Made by a program: the position numbers and the translations under genes
Notes under the pieces: generated by a model
The model's input: the letters and a program-made list of their open reading frames with translations, nothing else
The model's database searches: none
What the model was told of the DNA's origin: nothing
Shown here: in pieces, positions 32,322 through 43,628 of the stretch
How the letters are laid out: the number at the start of each line of letters is the position of its first letter
Position numbering within the stretch: position 1 is the first letter of the stretch
Source: Tillandsia leiboldiana
Lineage: Eukaryota > Streptophyta > Magnoliopsida > Poales > Bromeliaceae
Reading direction: 5' to 3'
Assembly: GCA_029204045.2 (NCBI GenBank)
Contig: CM055076.1
Location: 23,660,743-23,724,742 of the forward strand
Length of the DNA stretch: 64,000 nucleotides

Positions 32322-34620
32322 TGCCAACCCTTTGTACAAGTACCTCCACCATATTCCAGATGAAGTTAGGAACTGAATTCATTTAGAAAAAATGCATCAG
32401 TAGCTCACTCTAGATCAAGACAAGACACAGGTAGATAATGAGGAGGAAAGAGAAAATGACAGTTCTTGATGGATGGCAATGAATAAAAACAAGTCCTACA
32501 GTCTGCTTAGCAAGTCTACGCTAGCATGTTGAGTAATGTACTCCAAAATCATAACTCCGACAAGGGAAAAAATTGGAATTTTTTTTGCACCGATAGGCAT
32601 AGAGTTTCTGCTGGTTTGCAGCAGTACATGCTCAGAATTACCAACTGTAATGTTCCCTTGGTTGTTATTTGCACGAGCAATTCTTCTACTTTACAAAGTA
32701 ACAAAGATTGGACATGACAAGGACAGAATTAAACCTCAATATGAATCACAATTTTCCTCCAAAAAGGAGTAGTACATAGATGCATAATTGTTGAAAGAGG
32801 ATGGTACCAATTTTCCGCTGGTTAATTGCATACGGCTCCCTGTAAACATATCGAATAGCAGATATATCCCTATAAAGTTCAACTTTTCATATTTATTCCT
32901 TCAAAAATCCAACGTTATTCATATATATCCCTACCGTCTATCTCTGTTAGAAAAATCTAGTTAATCATGGGTTAAATACTTAATCTTGGTTAGTTAGTAA
33001 GGTAAATTTATCTTTTTACCCTTTCAGATATTTCTGCATTATTTTTTGAAGAGACATTTTTGAAAGGGCAAAACTGTCATTTTATATATAATCTGTTAAA
33101 AAATAAACAGTGAACTAACGATAATAAACCGGAGGGATATATATGAATAACTTTGGACTTTTGAAGGGATAAATATAAAAAGTTGAACTTTGTAGGGATA
33201 TATCTGCTATTCGATATGTTTACAGGGAGCCGTATGCAATTAACCCAAATTTATAACACATAATAGTGAAAAAAATAACGTTAGTCAAAATAAGGGAAGT
33301 AATTCCGATTGCACTACGAAACCTTCAGCTAAAGATCCAGATGATAAAAAATCAGTTACATGGGGCTGAACGAGGTAAGATGAACTCAAGTATCGGAACT
33401 CTTTATTTGCTCAGCCTGATGAAGGCTCAGCAGTGTCAATTAGATCCTAAGGCTCAGATGCTAGAACTTGTTTGTGAAGTGCATAAACAGGTTGCCCATA
33501 GGTCCCAAACGGTATCAAGTGAAAATTTGGGAGTGGAACAAATAGTACTTACCAATAGAACTAAGGAAGACATTTTATTGCAAAACACGAAAACAATGAA
33601 TCACCAAAAACAGTCCTTTATCTCCAAAAATGAACTCTTCTTTATCTGTTGCACTAATGTCAAACCAGAGATACAAACAACTACTGCACTAGTATACTAT
33701 AGATCTATTTTGAATCCTATCTTTACAACCAATGCCACTAAGAAAATATTGCTGCAACAATAAGCCAAAAGATGCAGCAGTTAAATCTGATTTGAACCTA
33801 ACTCCCTAAATGTGACACCCCAATAGTCCCCACATCGGATGGGAATGGGTTGTGATTGGATTTATAAGAGACATGAACACTAGTAATAAAAAACTGGGTT
33901 TAAGTATTTTGGGTTGTGGTTTGAGCCCAACGAGTTATTATTGCTAGTGAGTCGGTTCGTTACACTAAATTATACAAATATTATCAAACAAAAGAAACTA
34001 CCAAGTCTCTTCTTCTAGATCATATTCCAATTTTACCGAATCAATAGTACCAGTTGCAGAAAAAAAATGGTAAAGTAGAAACTGCACTTTCAATCCGCAA
34101 ACCAGTCAACAATGCAGCTCTAAATAGCCCAAAAATCAACTAAATAACAAGAAAATAGGAAGCAAAAAGGAAAAGAATATCTCACTTCATGAGGATGTCA
34201 TAGTACTCAGGATCCAACGAAGAGAACATTGCATCTACATCCTTTATCACCATCATCGCTCGATGCACCATTATCCAATTCACCGACTACACCAAGAACA
34301 AGCATCAATCGCCATTTTCGCATTTTGTTTTTTTTTATGAAAAAAAAAAAGAAGCACAAATGGGATTCGAATCGAACGAACCTTGCACCTCTCGTCCCGG
34401 GTCTTAAGAGGGGATCCCTCGAGAGCCGTTTTTAGGGCCTCCACCGGTTTGGATCTGGTAGTCAAATTTAGGGTTAGTGAAGAGAGATCGGATCGACGAG
34501 CTAGGGTTTGGCGATTGAGACTCACTGTTTGAGCAAGCTTTCGATCTTGCGCGACTTTTGCTCGATCCTCGTGATGATGGCTTCGAGATTCTCCACCTCC
34601 AGAAACCCTTCCTCCGCCAT
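32313..34620 (-). CDS. ARPC5: ARPC5, upstream part (exons 1-3 and start of exon 4)
   Basis: Exon 1 is 34620-34526, starting MAEEGFLEVENLEAIITRIE; the donor CA|GTGAGT splits a Gln codon. Exon 2 is 34454-34382 (SKPVEALKTALEG...RDERCK). Exon 3 is 34286-34186 (SVNWIMVHRAMM...YYDILM; the donor splits a Lys codon). The first 31 bases of exon 4 (32343-32313) encode YLYKGLATGD and end in the target duplication. The 1.84-kb third intron contains a MITE (about 32817-33247) and a TRIM solo LTR (33811-33964). A hAT-like insertion starts only 172 bp upstream of the ATG, so the promoter may also be altered. I rejected a plus-strand open frame at 33266-33763 within the third intron. Confidence 0.95.
32817..33247. 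mobile_element. MITE of the GGGTTAATTGCATAC family
   Basis: GGTTAATTGCATACGGCTCCC and GGGAGCCGTATGCAATTAACC form the inverted termini. The interior matches the element at 10699 (AGTTCAACTTTTCATATTTATTCCTTC). I could not confirm a target duplication. It lies in ARPC5 intron 3. Confidence 0.8.
33811..33964 (+). mobile_element. Solo LTR of a TRIM (154 bp), TSD CTAAA
   Basis: It starts TGTGACACCCC and ends GGTTCGTTACA. It is flanked by CTAAA at 33806-33810 and 33965-33969. It matches the LTRs of the complete TRIM at 60325-60797 in length and sequence. It lies in ARPC5 intron 3. Confidence 0.92.
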
Positions 34621-34792
34621 CGCCGCCGCAGCCCCCTCCGCCTCCGTCGCCGCCGCAGATCGCTCGCTCACTTGCCGACGACGACGACGACGGTAAGGGG
34701 TCAAAGATCAGGAGCGGGATACATCAGTAACATACATTACAGTTATTTTACTCCTTTTTTTTTTTTTGTGTGTATGTGTGTGTACTTCAAAC

Positions 34793-35130
34793 TAAGGATT
34801 TAAGCGCCGTGGCACGGGTCGTGCCGAAAACTTGCCGGCACGATACGGTACGGTACGATGCGTACCGAGCCATGCCGATGAGTGCCGGTCACAAAAAATA
34901 CACACATAATGACAAAAAATATTTAATTTCTTTAGCAACAAAATTTTTTAATTACTTATTATGTATCTTTATCAAATATTTTGAACTTTATTAAGAAAAT
35001 TACTTAGTAATTTTAAGAAAAAAAGATTTTGAACTGTGTCATCGGCACGGGAGCTGTATCGTGCCGGTATCTTGTTGGCACGGTACGACACGGTAGATAC
35101 GGTCTGTGCCGATGGATACTTAAAACCTTG
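34793..35130. mobile_element. hAT-like MITE, 338 bp, TSD CTTCAAAC
   Basis: The termini TAAGGATTTAAG and CTTAAAACCTTG are inverted repeats. Flanks CTTCAAAC at 34785-34792 and 35131-35138 are identical. GTGCCGGCACGATACGGTACGGTACG-type words recur at both ends. It lies immediately upstream of the ARPC5 start and could affect its promoter. Confidence 0.82.
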
Positions 35131-35138
35131 CTTCAAAC

Positions 35139-35689
35139 TGATTTTTAATATACAAGCATTTGTCCAGCAGAATGGAACACACTGGCGATCAAAGTACAAC
35201 AAAAAAAGCATTTCATTTTCAGGAGAGACATTATAAAATTCGAGACTGGATAGTAAGCAACAATGAATCCTCTCTCAGTTCAATCTCACCCTTTACACCA
35301 AACCCTAAATCCAAATAAGCGTGGAACAGATGCAACTCATACAATTCCAATGAATTTGGTGTGTTTGCTTGACAAAGTAAATTTATTTCTTTCTCCATTT
35401 TTCAAAAATAAAGAACTTTCCGTTTCCTTCCTTCACCGTGTTCGGTAATATGTTTGCTCCCGTTTTCCACGGCACACTTAAGGTTCACTTTGCGGGCTTC
35501 TCGCGGTTCGGCGTCTGGTCTCCCAATGAGGTAAAGATGAAGTTTCCGGAGAATACTGCTTCCTTATCTGTTTGTGATATTGCCCAAAGTCAGCAAGTAT
35601 ATCTTCAATACAAGTAAAAAATGATGGTCCTCCAAAGAAAAGTAGTTTACCTGTCAAGTAAAAAGTGATGGTCCTCCAGGAAGAGGGGG
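35139..35689. other. Intergenic DNA, no supported gene
   Basis: There is a short direct repeat (CAAGTAAAAA(A/G)TGATGGTCCTCC near 35610 and 35656). A stretch at 35450-35540 (GGGCTTCTCGCGGTTCGGCG) is more GC-rich than its surroundings, but I cannot assign it. Confidence 0.35.
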
Positions 35690-36347
35690 GGACTTACTCC
35701 GGTGGCGGTGGGACCACTCGGAAGCGTTCTCGGTTAAGTCATCCTACGACTTTCTGCAGGATGGTGGGGTGAGGGTCACCCTTTTCGATAAGTTCTGGGC
35801 CATCAAAGCGCCGCTGAAAGTCAAGATTTTTGCGTGGCTTGCCCTGAAAGGTAGGATCCGCACAAAAGACAACCTCGGTTACAGAAGCTGGATCGGGGAC
35901 GACATGTGTGTATTCTGCGGGTCGGCCATTGAGACTGTCAACCATCTACTGGCCGACTGCGAAGCCAGCAAAGCGCTGTTAGGCGCCCAGCTAACCTACA
36001 AACGGCTCCTCGGCGCTAACAGCACAGTGGTACTACTGTGGGAGAACTGCTGTCAGATTGGGGGCAGCACGGGGAAGAAAGAGAGAGGTATCCTACTCGC
36101 TACTTGGTGGTCGATTTGGCTGGAGCGAAACAGTAGGATCTTCGTCAACAAGAGGGTCAACGGGCAGCAACTCCTGGGCTCTGTCCGCGCTCTCCGCTCC
36201 CTTTGGGAGTCCTTCTGCTAGTTTGAGGCCTTTTTTTTTTTTTTTTTTTTTATTACTTGAGGCCTTGATGCCTCATCCCGTTGCTTAGTTCATATCAACT
36301 TGAATGAAGCGGTAGCATGCTACTTTCTCTCAAAAAAAAAAAAAAAG
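35690..36347 (+). mobile_element. 5'-truncated LINE (L1-type) with RVT zinc-binding domain
   Basis: An open frame from about 35691 to 36221 encodes the C-terminal part of a plant LINE reverse transcriptase ORF2: LRWRWDHSEAFSVKSSYDFL, KAPLKVKIFAWLAL, then the zinc-binding region CVFCGSAIETVNHLLADC and WWSIWLERNSRIF. A 3' UTR with a T run (36230-36251) leads to a 15-nt poly(A) at 36332-36346. Everything upstream of the zinc-binding region is missing, as is usual for LINE insertions. I could not identify the target duplication. Confidence 0.85.
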
Positions 36348-36801
36348 ATTCTCTCCTAGTATACCTAGCCATAGCCTGCAAAGGGGAATTCATGTCTTCG
36401 CGATGAGATCGGATACACCAAAAGATGGAAACACAATAATATAGTATTTTATATATCGAAAGAGATCGAGTTATACAGATAAGGAGCATGCCTGGACAGC
36501 AGTAGCAGCACTAGCATTTGCATTTTCTGAACCGTCTTCGGAGAAAATATTCCTGAAAAACAATCAAGCTCGTCATATAACTTCAAAAGCAACATATATT
36601 CCATGGTTTTCTGGGAAAAACTAAACATATTTTGTAGCATAGGCCATGCAAATGCAAAGGATTGGATTAATCCAAGAGAAAACTGAGTTTATTAATTGCT
36701 TGTAATAATACTGTGATTGATATAGCAATGCATAAAGCAAAGGATAGAGATCATTAAGAACTTTGGAGCACGCATTTCTGTACTGGTTGGAATTACGAGT
36801 T
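36348..36801. other. Intergenic DNA; weak exon-like stretch
   Basis: On the minus strand a short block at about 36495-36556 is bounded by TTTTTCAG and CCAG|GCATGC and is open in one frame. It has no recognisable product and no clear GT donor, so I do not call it a gene. Confidence 0.3.
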
Positions 36802-36810
36802 CACCATGTC

Positions 36811-37343
36811 GGGATTTTTTTTAAATTAACCCTAATAAATTTAGAAATTTGAAAAATAACGTTGTAAAAAAAATATTTGTAAAACTAACCCTGCTTTTGG
36901 CAGCAGGGCGGCTGGAGGCCCCTGAAGGTGCTGAATCGTTCAGCGTCTTCACAAAAACCCTGTGAAGACGCTGAATGAATCAGCGCCTTAACTATATGTG
37001 CTGACGCGTCTAACATTTATATTAAAGGCGCTGAATGATTCAGCGCCTTTAACATTTATATTAAAAGCGCTGAATGGTTCAGCGCCTTTAATATAAATGT
37101 TAAAGGCGCTGAATGGTTCAGCGCCTTTAGCAGTTAGCACCTTCAACACATACTATGAAGGCGCTGATTCATTCAGCGTCTTCACAGAGTTTTTATGTAG
37201 ACGCTGAATGATTCAGCGCCTTCAAGTCCTCCAACGCCCGTGGCGCCCTGCTGGCAAAAGCAGGGTTACTCTTGCAAATATTTTTTTTACAACGTTATTT
37301 TCTAAATTTCTAAATTTATTAGGGTTAATTTAAAAAAAATCCC
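36811..37343. mobile_element. Non-autonomous relative of the giant MULE, 533 bp, 9-bp TSD
   Basis: The ends are GGGATTTTTTTTAAATTAACC and its complement. Perfect 9-bp duplications CACCATGTC lie at 36802-36810 and 37344-37352. The interior (36916-37225) is an array of (G/A)(G/A)CGCTGA-N5-TCAGCG(C/T)C hairpins, the same architecture and 5-nt spacing as the subterminal arrays of the element at 19298. It has no coding sequence and is probably moved in trans by that family's transposase. Confidence 0.92.
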
Positions 37344-37352
37344 CACCATGTC

Positions 37353-38783
37353 GGACGTACAACTTATTATAAGAACCAAATACAGAAACAATAATTCCAA
37401 ATAGCCTGTCTTTGAACCAAAAACAGAAGCAATAACCCCAAATAGTCAAAATATCTTTGATAAATGATTTACGCTCCATATTGCATTTGCAAATATATGA
37501 TTTACCTCCATATTGCACTTGCAAGATCATCGTGTCTTGCCTCTGGTTTCATCGCGGAATCGTATGCCACAATGTTCCCATTCCCGTTTGGATGTGGGCT
37601 AGAACCGGGAATAGCGGGTTTATCCCCCTTATTCTACCAAACGCATCTGGAACTGGTATTGCTTATCCCAGAACAACTAGAATAAGCTGGAACAACAGTT
37701 CTTATCCATTATTTTATAATTTTTTTTTTTACCAAACTACCCCTCCTCCCCTCCTTTCTCTTTTCCCAATACACTCTCATCATCACAAATCCCTCTCTCT
37801 CCTCTCTCTCTTTTCCTTATTCCCAATACACTCTCATCATCACAAATCCCTCTCTCTCCTCTCTCTCTCTCTTTATCATATTTAACTCTTGAGGGCAAAA
37901 AGGTAATTTACCCAACTTATCCTCTTTATTCCTCCTATTCCTCATTATTAAACCAAACACAAAATCTCTTATCCCTGGAACCATCCCAAACGCTTTTTCG
38001 CTCTAGTTCCGTACTTTATACTTATCCCCGATTTAGCTAATTCTACCTTAACCCAATTCCAAACGCAGTAGAATATTTTTTCCAGTTCTTTCATCCACTT
38101 AATCAATAGCAAGTTAACCTGAAACCACACAACAGTAGTAAGCATGAGTAAGCAACATATCTACAAGACTAGATAATTCTCAAAACTTCGAATGCCATAA
38201 GTAATAGTGCTAAATATCCGTACAAATGGCTTAAACTCAATTGTCAAATTCAAAACACTCCATAGTCAAAAAAACATAATTTTAGCTCCATCACTAACTC
38301 AGTCCTCTTTCACAAGCCTTTAATGTTGAACAAAAAACTTGTTTCAAGTATCAATTGTATCAATCTTCTGATAGACTCTCCGAGCATGAGTTACATCAAG
38401 AATTTGCATATCAAAATTTCTTAATAATTAGCAAATCTACTCTAATTAATATTTAAATTTAAATTTAAATATTAATACTAATTTAATTAAAATTTAATTA
38501 CAAATCTAACTAAATTCTATGTCACACAGTCTAAAATCACCTGAGAATATTAGACCCGCCAAATATTTTCAAATGGTGAACTGATTTGATATCAAATGTA
38601 AGAATCCGGCTCTCTCTATTTAGTCCGCAACGTACAAACAACTAATCCAAAATAATTAAATTTAATTATTATTATTAGTATTCTAAATTATTATATTTTT
38701 ATTCACGAATCTTTTTCTATCCATCTACTCTTTGAAGCTGACGTGTCGTTCTCTGGGCCATCTCTCCGCAGAAGCCCTCCCAC
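37353..38783. other. Intergenic DNA with a possible old MITE
   Basis: At about 37584-38068 the ends CGTTTGGATGTGGGCTAGAA and, in complement, CGTTTGGAATTGGGTTAAGG look like decayed inverted termini. Between them a 60-bp block (CCCAATACACTCTCATCATCACAAATCCC plus CTCTCT) is directly repeated at about 37765 and 37820. At about 38447-38472 there is a short ATTTAAAT palindrome. No gene. Confidence 0.4.
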
Positions 38784-38791
38784 ATCTGGTG

Positions 38792-39421
<630 letters not shown>

Positions 39422-39849
39422 ATCTGGTGTCATGATTACCCTACGCCTTTCCACCTCCACGTAGCAGGGGCATCTACAATGGGTTTGCCCGGTTCTCGGC
39501 CTTCTCTTGCTTGGCCGCAGGAAACCTCCCACATGTGGAGCGATGATGCCCCCTCTGCCATCGTACGTTAAGTCCTCTCTTCTTCCAACAACTCCCGCAG
39601 CCCGCGGAGGTCGTTCCCAGCAGGCCCTCTTCTCCTCCTCTCCTCTCTCCGCCTTCTCCCCCTGCTCTCCTCCCTATCTCTCTTCTCGATCCCTTCGCTT
39701 CCTCTCCCTCCCCTTCTCCATCCTCATCCGCCACTCCCCCTCCCCCATCGCGCAGCGGCGCTCTCCTCCTTCCTCACCGCCTCCTCCGCCGCTTCTCCGC
39801 CTCCCCCGCCGCCGCCTTCGCTGATGAATCCCGAAGCTCCGGTGATCGC

Positions 39850-40501
39850 TGAAGGAATAAAATTTTAAAATTCCAAAATTCTCAATAATTATTTTGTTAT
39901 CTTTTTTAAAAAAATTCTTTTTTTAAATTTTAGTCTCATTTATTAATTTAATTTACTCTCATTTATTATCATTTATTTATTTTATTATTAGGTGTATTAA
40001 TTAATTTTTTAGGACGTTGGGTTGAAACCAACGTTAGCTTTTCAGGTTTTTAATATATTAATCACCTTTAAGGTTCATTAATCATTACTCACCCTCTCTA
40101 TATATATAGGGTGTGTGCTACATAGGAAGAGATATATATATATAGTCATATATAGCTGTGATTAAGTGTTAAGTGAAAAGAATTATTTTAAGTTTTTTTT
40201 TATATTGTTTTTTTTTGTTTATCGAGTGTTGAGAGAATTTCCGTCAACTTCTTCCACGGTCGTGCTAGTAAGAAGAGGAATTTCTGTCGTACCTTGGGAT
40301 GGTGTCTCCAATTAATCCACACGAAATACGAAAATACGCCTTAGGGCAGTGTCTCGCACGCTTCCGGATCAATTTCTTTCATCTACAATTTCTGAAATTT
40401 TTAATAGCGATTAAAGGTAAGTTATGTTATTCAATATAATCATAAAATTAGTTAGATAATTTTAATCACAATCAAATTTAGTGCGATTTATTTTCCTAAC
40501 A
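39850..40501 (+). mobile_element. Solo LTR (652 bp), TSD ATCGC
   Basis: It starts TGAAGGAATAAAATTTT and ends TTTTCCTAACA. It is flanked by ATCGC at 39845-39849 and 40502-40506. A block near 40230-40370 (AATTTCCGTCAACTTCTTCCACGGTCGTG, then ATACGCCTTAGG and CGCTTCCGGA) is clearly related to the LTR of the Copia element at 47771. Confidence 0.9.
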
Positions 40502-42614
40502 ATCGCGTCGTCGCCTGGTCATCGTCGGAGCTCCGGATAGGGCGGCCCGAAGGAAGCGGGGACGGCGTCGCCGGCGACGAGAAGCTCCAGTCACTCTCAG
40601 AGCTGTTCACGAGTCCCGATGTAGTGATCAATGTCTATATCATCCATTCCTCATAGGCATTCCGTCGAACGCCTTCCGATTGCCCTGCTCCTGGGCTCCG
40701 CCTTGAGGGAGAAAGCTTCCAGAAGATGATGTTAGGATTTCCATATATGTGGCCTAATTAATTATATTTAAATTTGGATTTACTATAGATAAGGTCAATC
40801 CTAAAAGATATAAAATTACTTGATATGGTATATCTTATCCCTTTCCTATCCATTTAAATTAAATAGAATCCTAACCGACTTTGATGGGAAGTCGATCTCG
40901 AATCTATATAAAGGGGTACTGGTCCTGCCACCTACTCATGTGCATTCTGGTAAGATTATTCATCAAATTCACACCATACGGAAGAGTGCCTGAGAAAGGA
41001 GGAGAAACCAGATTACCTAGTTCGGTCGGTACTGTTTAGTATTGCAACCGAATTTCTTGCTTCCGCTGTTTAATCAAGAATTTTCTCGATGACGCTCTGT
41101 AAGTTATTTTACAGTTTTATTTATGATCCGGAATATTGGTATGTATTGATTTAATATTTTATGCCATATAAATTCCATCAATTGGTATCAGAGACAGTTA
41201 GATAAATTTAATATTGTATGCTTTATTAAATTGAATTGAATAATGATGAATTTATTTTTTAAAACGGATTTTAGACTTTGAATCTAATTATATATAGTCA
41301 AAGTTTTTTTTTGAAATATTGTCACGTCGTATGATTTGTTCATGGCCATCTTATTGTTGTTGATGTGCTTTATTTTTCTTTTTTTTTAATTTGGATATCG
41401 TTATTTCTAAGTTTCCCAATTTTGAAAAAGACGTCATAAGGCCACTCGGTTTTGTTTATGTGTGACCTTACAGTACGACACCACTGCATCATTTTGGTTT
41501 GTCGTGATTTTGGGACTCTATGGGTTGTTTGGATGAAATCCAATTAATTGAAGAAAAATAAATTTTTGGTTTGCCTCTTTTGGATCCGAGGCAATGTAAT
41601 TCTTACGATTGTGGCTATCTTTTCTTTTATTGGACTATAATCTGTTATTAAAAACTTATTTATTTGTTCCGAATTCATAAAAGTTTTTTTTAATTATTAT
41701 GTTTATTAATTCATCTTATTTCGATTCATGAGTTAATAAAGTATTGTGAACATAAAGAATCCGTTCACATAGGATTTAAATTTTGCATACAATATTAATT
41801 TATCATAAATTTATTTATCTGATATTTATGGTGATATAATGGATATACATAATTTTTATGATTGCAATGTTATATTTTAAAGTATTGCATCTATACTTAT
41901 GTATATCATAAAGTGTTATTTTGATCAGACATAACATGAAAATTAAATAATCATAATTGTTGTTAGATTATTTAAATCTAGACGCTAAGTTAAATTAATT
42001 TATTATTTCGATTAATTAGGTGCAAGCCAAAGCGGCCCTAACTAAAGAATAATAAATTAATTTACTTTAAAGTAGCGTTCTTTTGGATAATTTTCATGTT
42101 AATTATACGGCACTAAGTCAAATTAATTTATTGTTTCAACTGTTCGGGTGCAAGCCAAAGCGGCCTCGTTCAGAAGAAATAGTGAATTAATCTCTTTAAA
42201 GAAGTGCATGTAAAAATTGCACCCTATTATTTTTGTTTAGTATGATTCTAGACATAAAGGTATATGGGTGGTGTAGGATGGTAATTTTTTTGTAACTCGT
42301 TTGGAGAAATTTGCCTGGCCAAAGCTGACAATTTCTTCATATGGGAAACTTGAAATTATCACGATCTACAGAAAGTCTAAATTAATTTCTGATAAAGAAA
42401 TTGCATATTTATGCTCGTAACTCTGCTCCCAAAGGAGGGGTTATGGTGTCATATAAAGTATATGCATAAAGAAAGAAAGAAAAATATTTATGCTCATAAT
42501 TCTGCTCCCAAAGGAGGTGTTGTGATGTCATATAAATTATATTTTTCTAATTTTGGTGTGGAATATTATGATGTGGTTTCTTATTAATAAAGACATGCAT
42601 TTTATTTTTCAGCT

Positions 42615-43628
42615 ATGACTTCATCCTTTGTTCCTATTGGTGATTCTGTTCTTATACTTAATGGTTCTAATTACTCGGAGTGGAAAGAACAGATTATGCT
42701 TACATTAGGGTGTATGGATCTCGATTTGGCTCTAAGAGAGGAAAAACCTCTTCCTCTTACAGATCAAAGTACGCCAATTCAGACAGCATTTTTGGAAAAG
42801 TGGGAGCGCTCTAATCGACTTACTTTGATGTTGATGAAGGCGCGTGTCGGTAAAAACATTCGGAACTCAATTCCGGAATGTAAGACAGCCCGCGATTTCT
42901 TAAATGCTGTGGAGCAACAGTTTGTAAGCTCCAGTAAAGCTTCGGCGAGTACCCTAATGAATAAACTGTCTTCCATGAAGTACTCCGGAAAAGGCTCGAT
43001 TCGCGAGCACATTATGGAAATGCGAGATATTGCAGCGCAGCTCACTGCACTTGAAGTAACCATATCTGATTCATTCTTAGTGCACTTTATTTTGAACTCC
43101 TTACCATCTGAATATGGACCATTTCAGATCTCTTATGACACACATAAGGATAAATGGTCAATCAATGAATTGTTGACTATGTGTGTGCAAGAGGAAGGCA
43201 GATTGATACAAGAAAAACAAAATACAGTTGACCTTGTTTCTCACAAGGGACAAATAAAGCGTACTAAGAATGGTAAGTTTCTGGTTTTGATGCATGAGTT
43301 GCATTTAGTTTCTGTTCCATCTAATACTTGGTGGATTGACTCTGGTGCCACATGCCATGTGGCGAATTCCGTGCAGGGATTTCTAAACCGTAGAAAACCC
43401 AATAAAGATGGAGCCACTATCTATACTGCTGAAGGAAATCCAACTAAAGTTAAATTTGTAGGAACATTTAGATTAGTTCTTTCTGGTGGTTATGTTTTGG
43501 ATCTAAGTGATACTTTTTATATTCCAAATTTTTCAAAGAATTTAATTCTATTTCGAAACTTGTTGGTTTGGGATATAGTTTCAATTTTGATAATAAAGTT
43601 TTTTCGTTATCCTACAAATCTGAGATAG
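42615..43628 (+). CDS. Copia 1 gag and start of protease (frameshifted)
   Basis: Residues 1-200 are a Copia-type gag (UBN2-like; begins MTSSFVPIGDSVLILNGSNY). The frame then runs to the protease active site WWIDSGATCHVANS at about residues 237-250. The CCHC knuckle expected between gag and protease is absent, so this copy seems to have an internal in-frame deletion there. Near 43545 a one-base loss throws the frame, and the last ~25 residues are out-of-frame sequence. Confidence 0.85.
   Translation: MTSSFVPIGDSVLILNGSNYSEWKEQIMLTLGCMDLDLALREEKPLPLTDQSTPIQTAFLEKWERSNRLTLMLMKARVGKNIRNSIPECKTARDFLNAVEQQFVSSSKASASTLMNKLSSMKYSGKGSIREHIMEMRDIAAQLTALEVTISDSFLVHFILNSLPSEYGPFQISYDTHKDKWSINELLTMCVQEEGRLIQEKQNTVDLVSHKGQIKRTKNGKFLVLMHELHLVSVPSNTWWIDSGATCHVANSVQGFLNRRKPNKDGATIYTAEGNPTKVKFVGTFRLVLSGGYVLDLSDTFYIPNFSKNLILFRNLLVWDIVSILIIKFFRYPTNLR

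Larger units (their letters stand above)
19184..34620 (-). pseudogene. ARPC5: ARP2/3 complex subunit 5 (ARPC5/p16) gene, split by a 13-kb transposon
   Basis: ARPC5 is the small p16 subunit of the ARP2/3 complex, which nucleates branched actin filaments in the cytoplasm. Reading the minus strand I find four coding exons: 34620-34526, 34454-34382, 34286-34186 and a last exon interrupted by the transposon (32343-32313, then 19297-19184). All junctions are GT-AG (introns of 71, 95 and 1,842 bp) and phases agree. Without the insert the product is 134 aa, close to the Arabidopsis protein (~132). Hallmarks are KSRKIESLLKQ, ALKTALEGSPLKTRDERCK, SSLDPEYYDILMK, TGDRPTCDQCLRIHE and a C-terminal ADTVNTV. 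The insert falls after residue 100. Translation would enter the element end and stop at 32256-32258 after 18 foreign residues, removing the conserved C-terminal third. I see no other lesion, so the disruption looks recent. Confidence 0.95.

Noticed and set aside
33266..33763. 165-codon plus-strand open frame
   Set aside because: It lies inside intron 3 of ARPC5 on the opposite strand, with no domain or start context.
36495..36556. Short minus-strand exon with Ser/Ala/Asn-rich frame
   Set aside because: No adjoining exon, no clear GT donor and no recognisable product.
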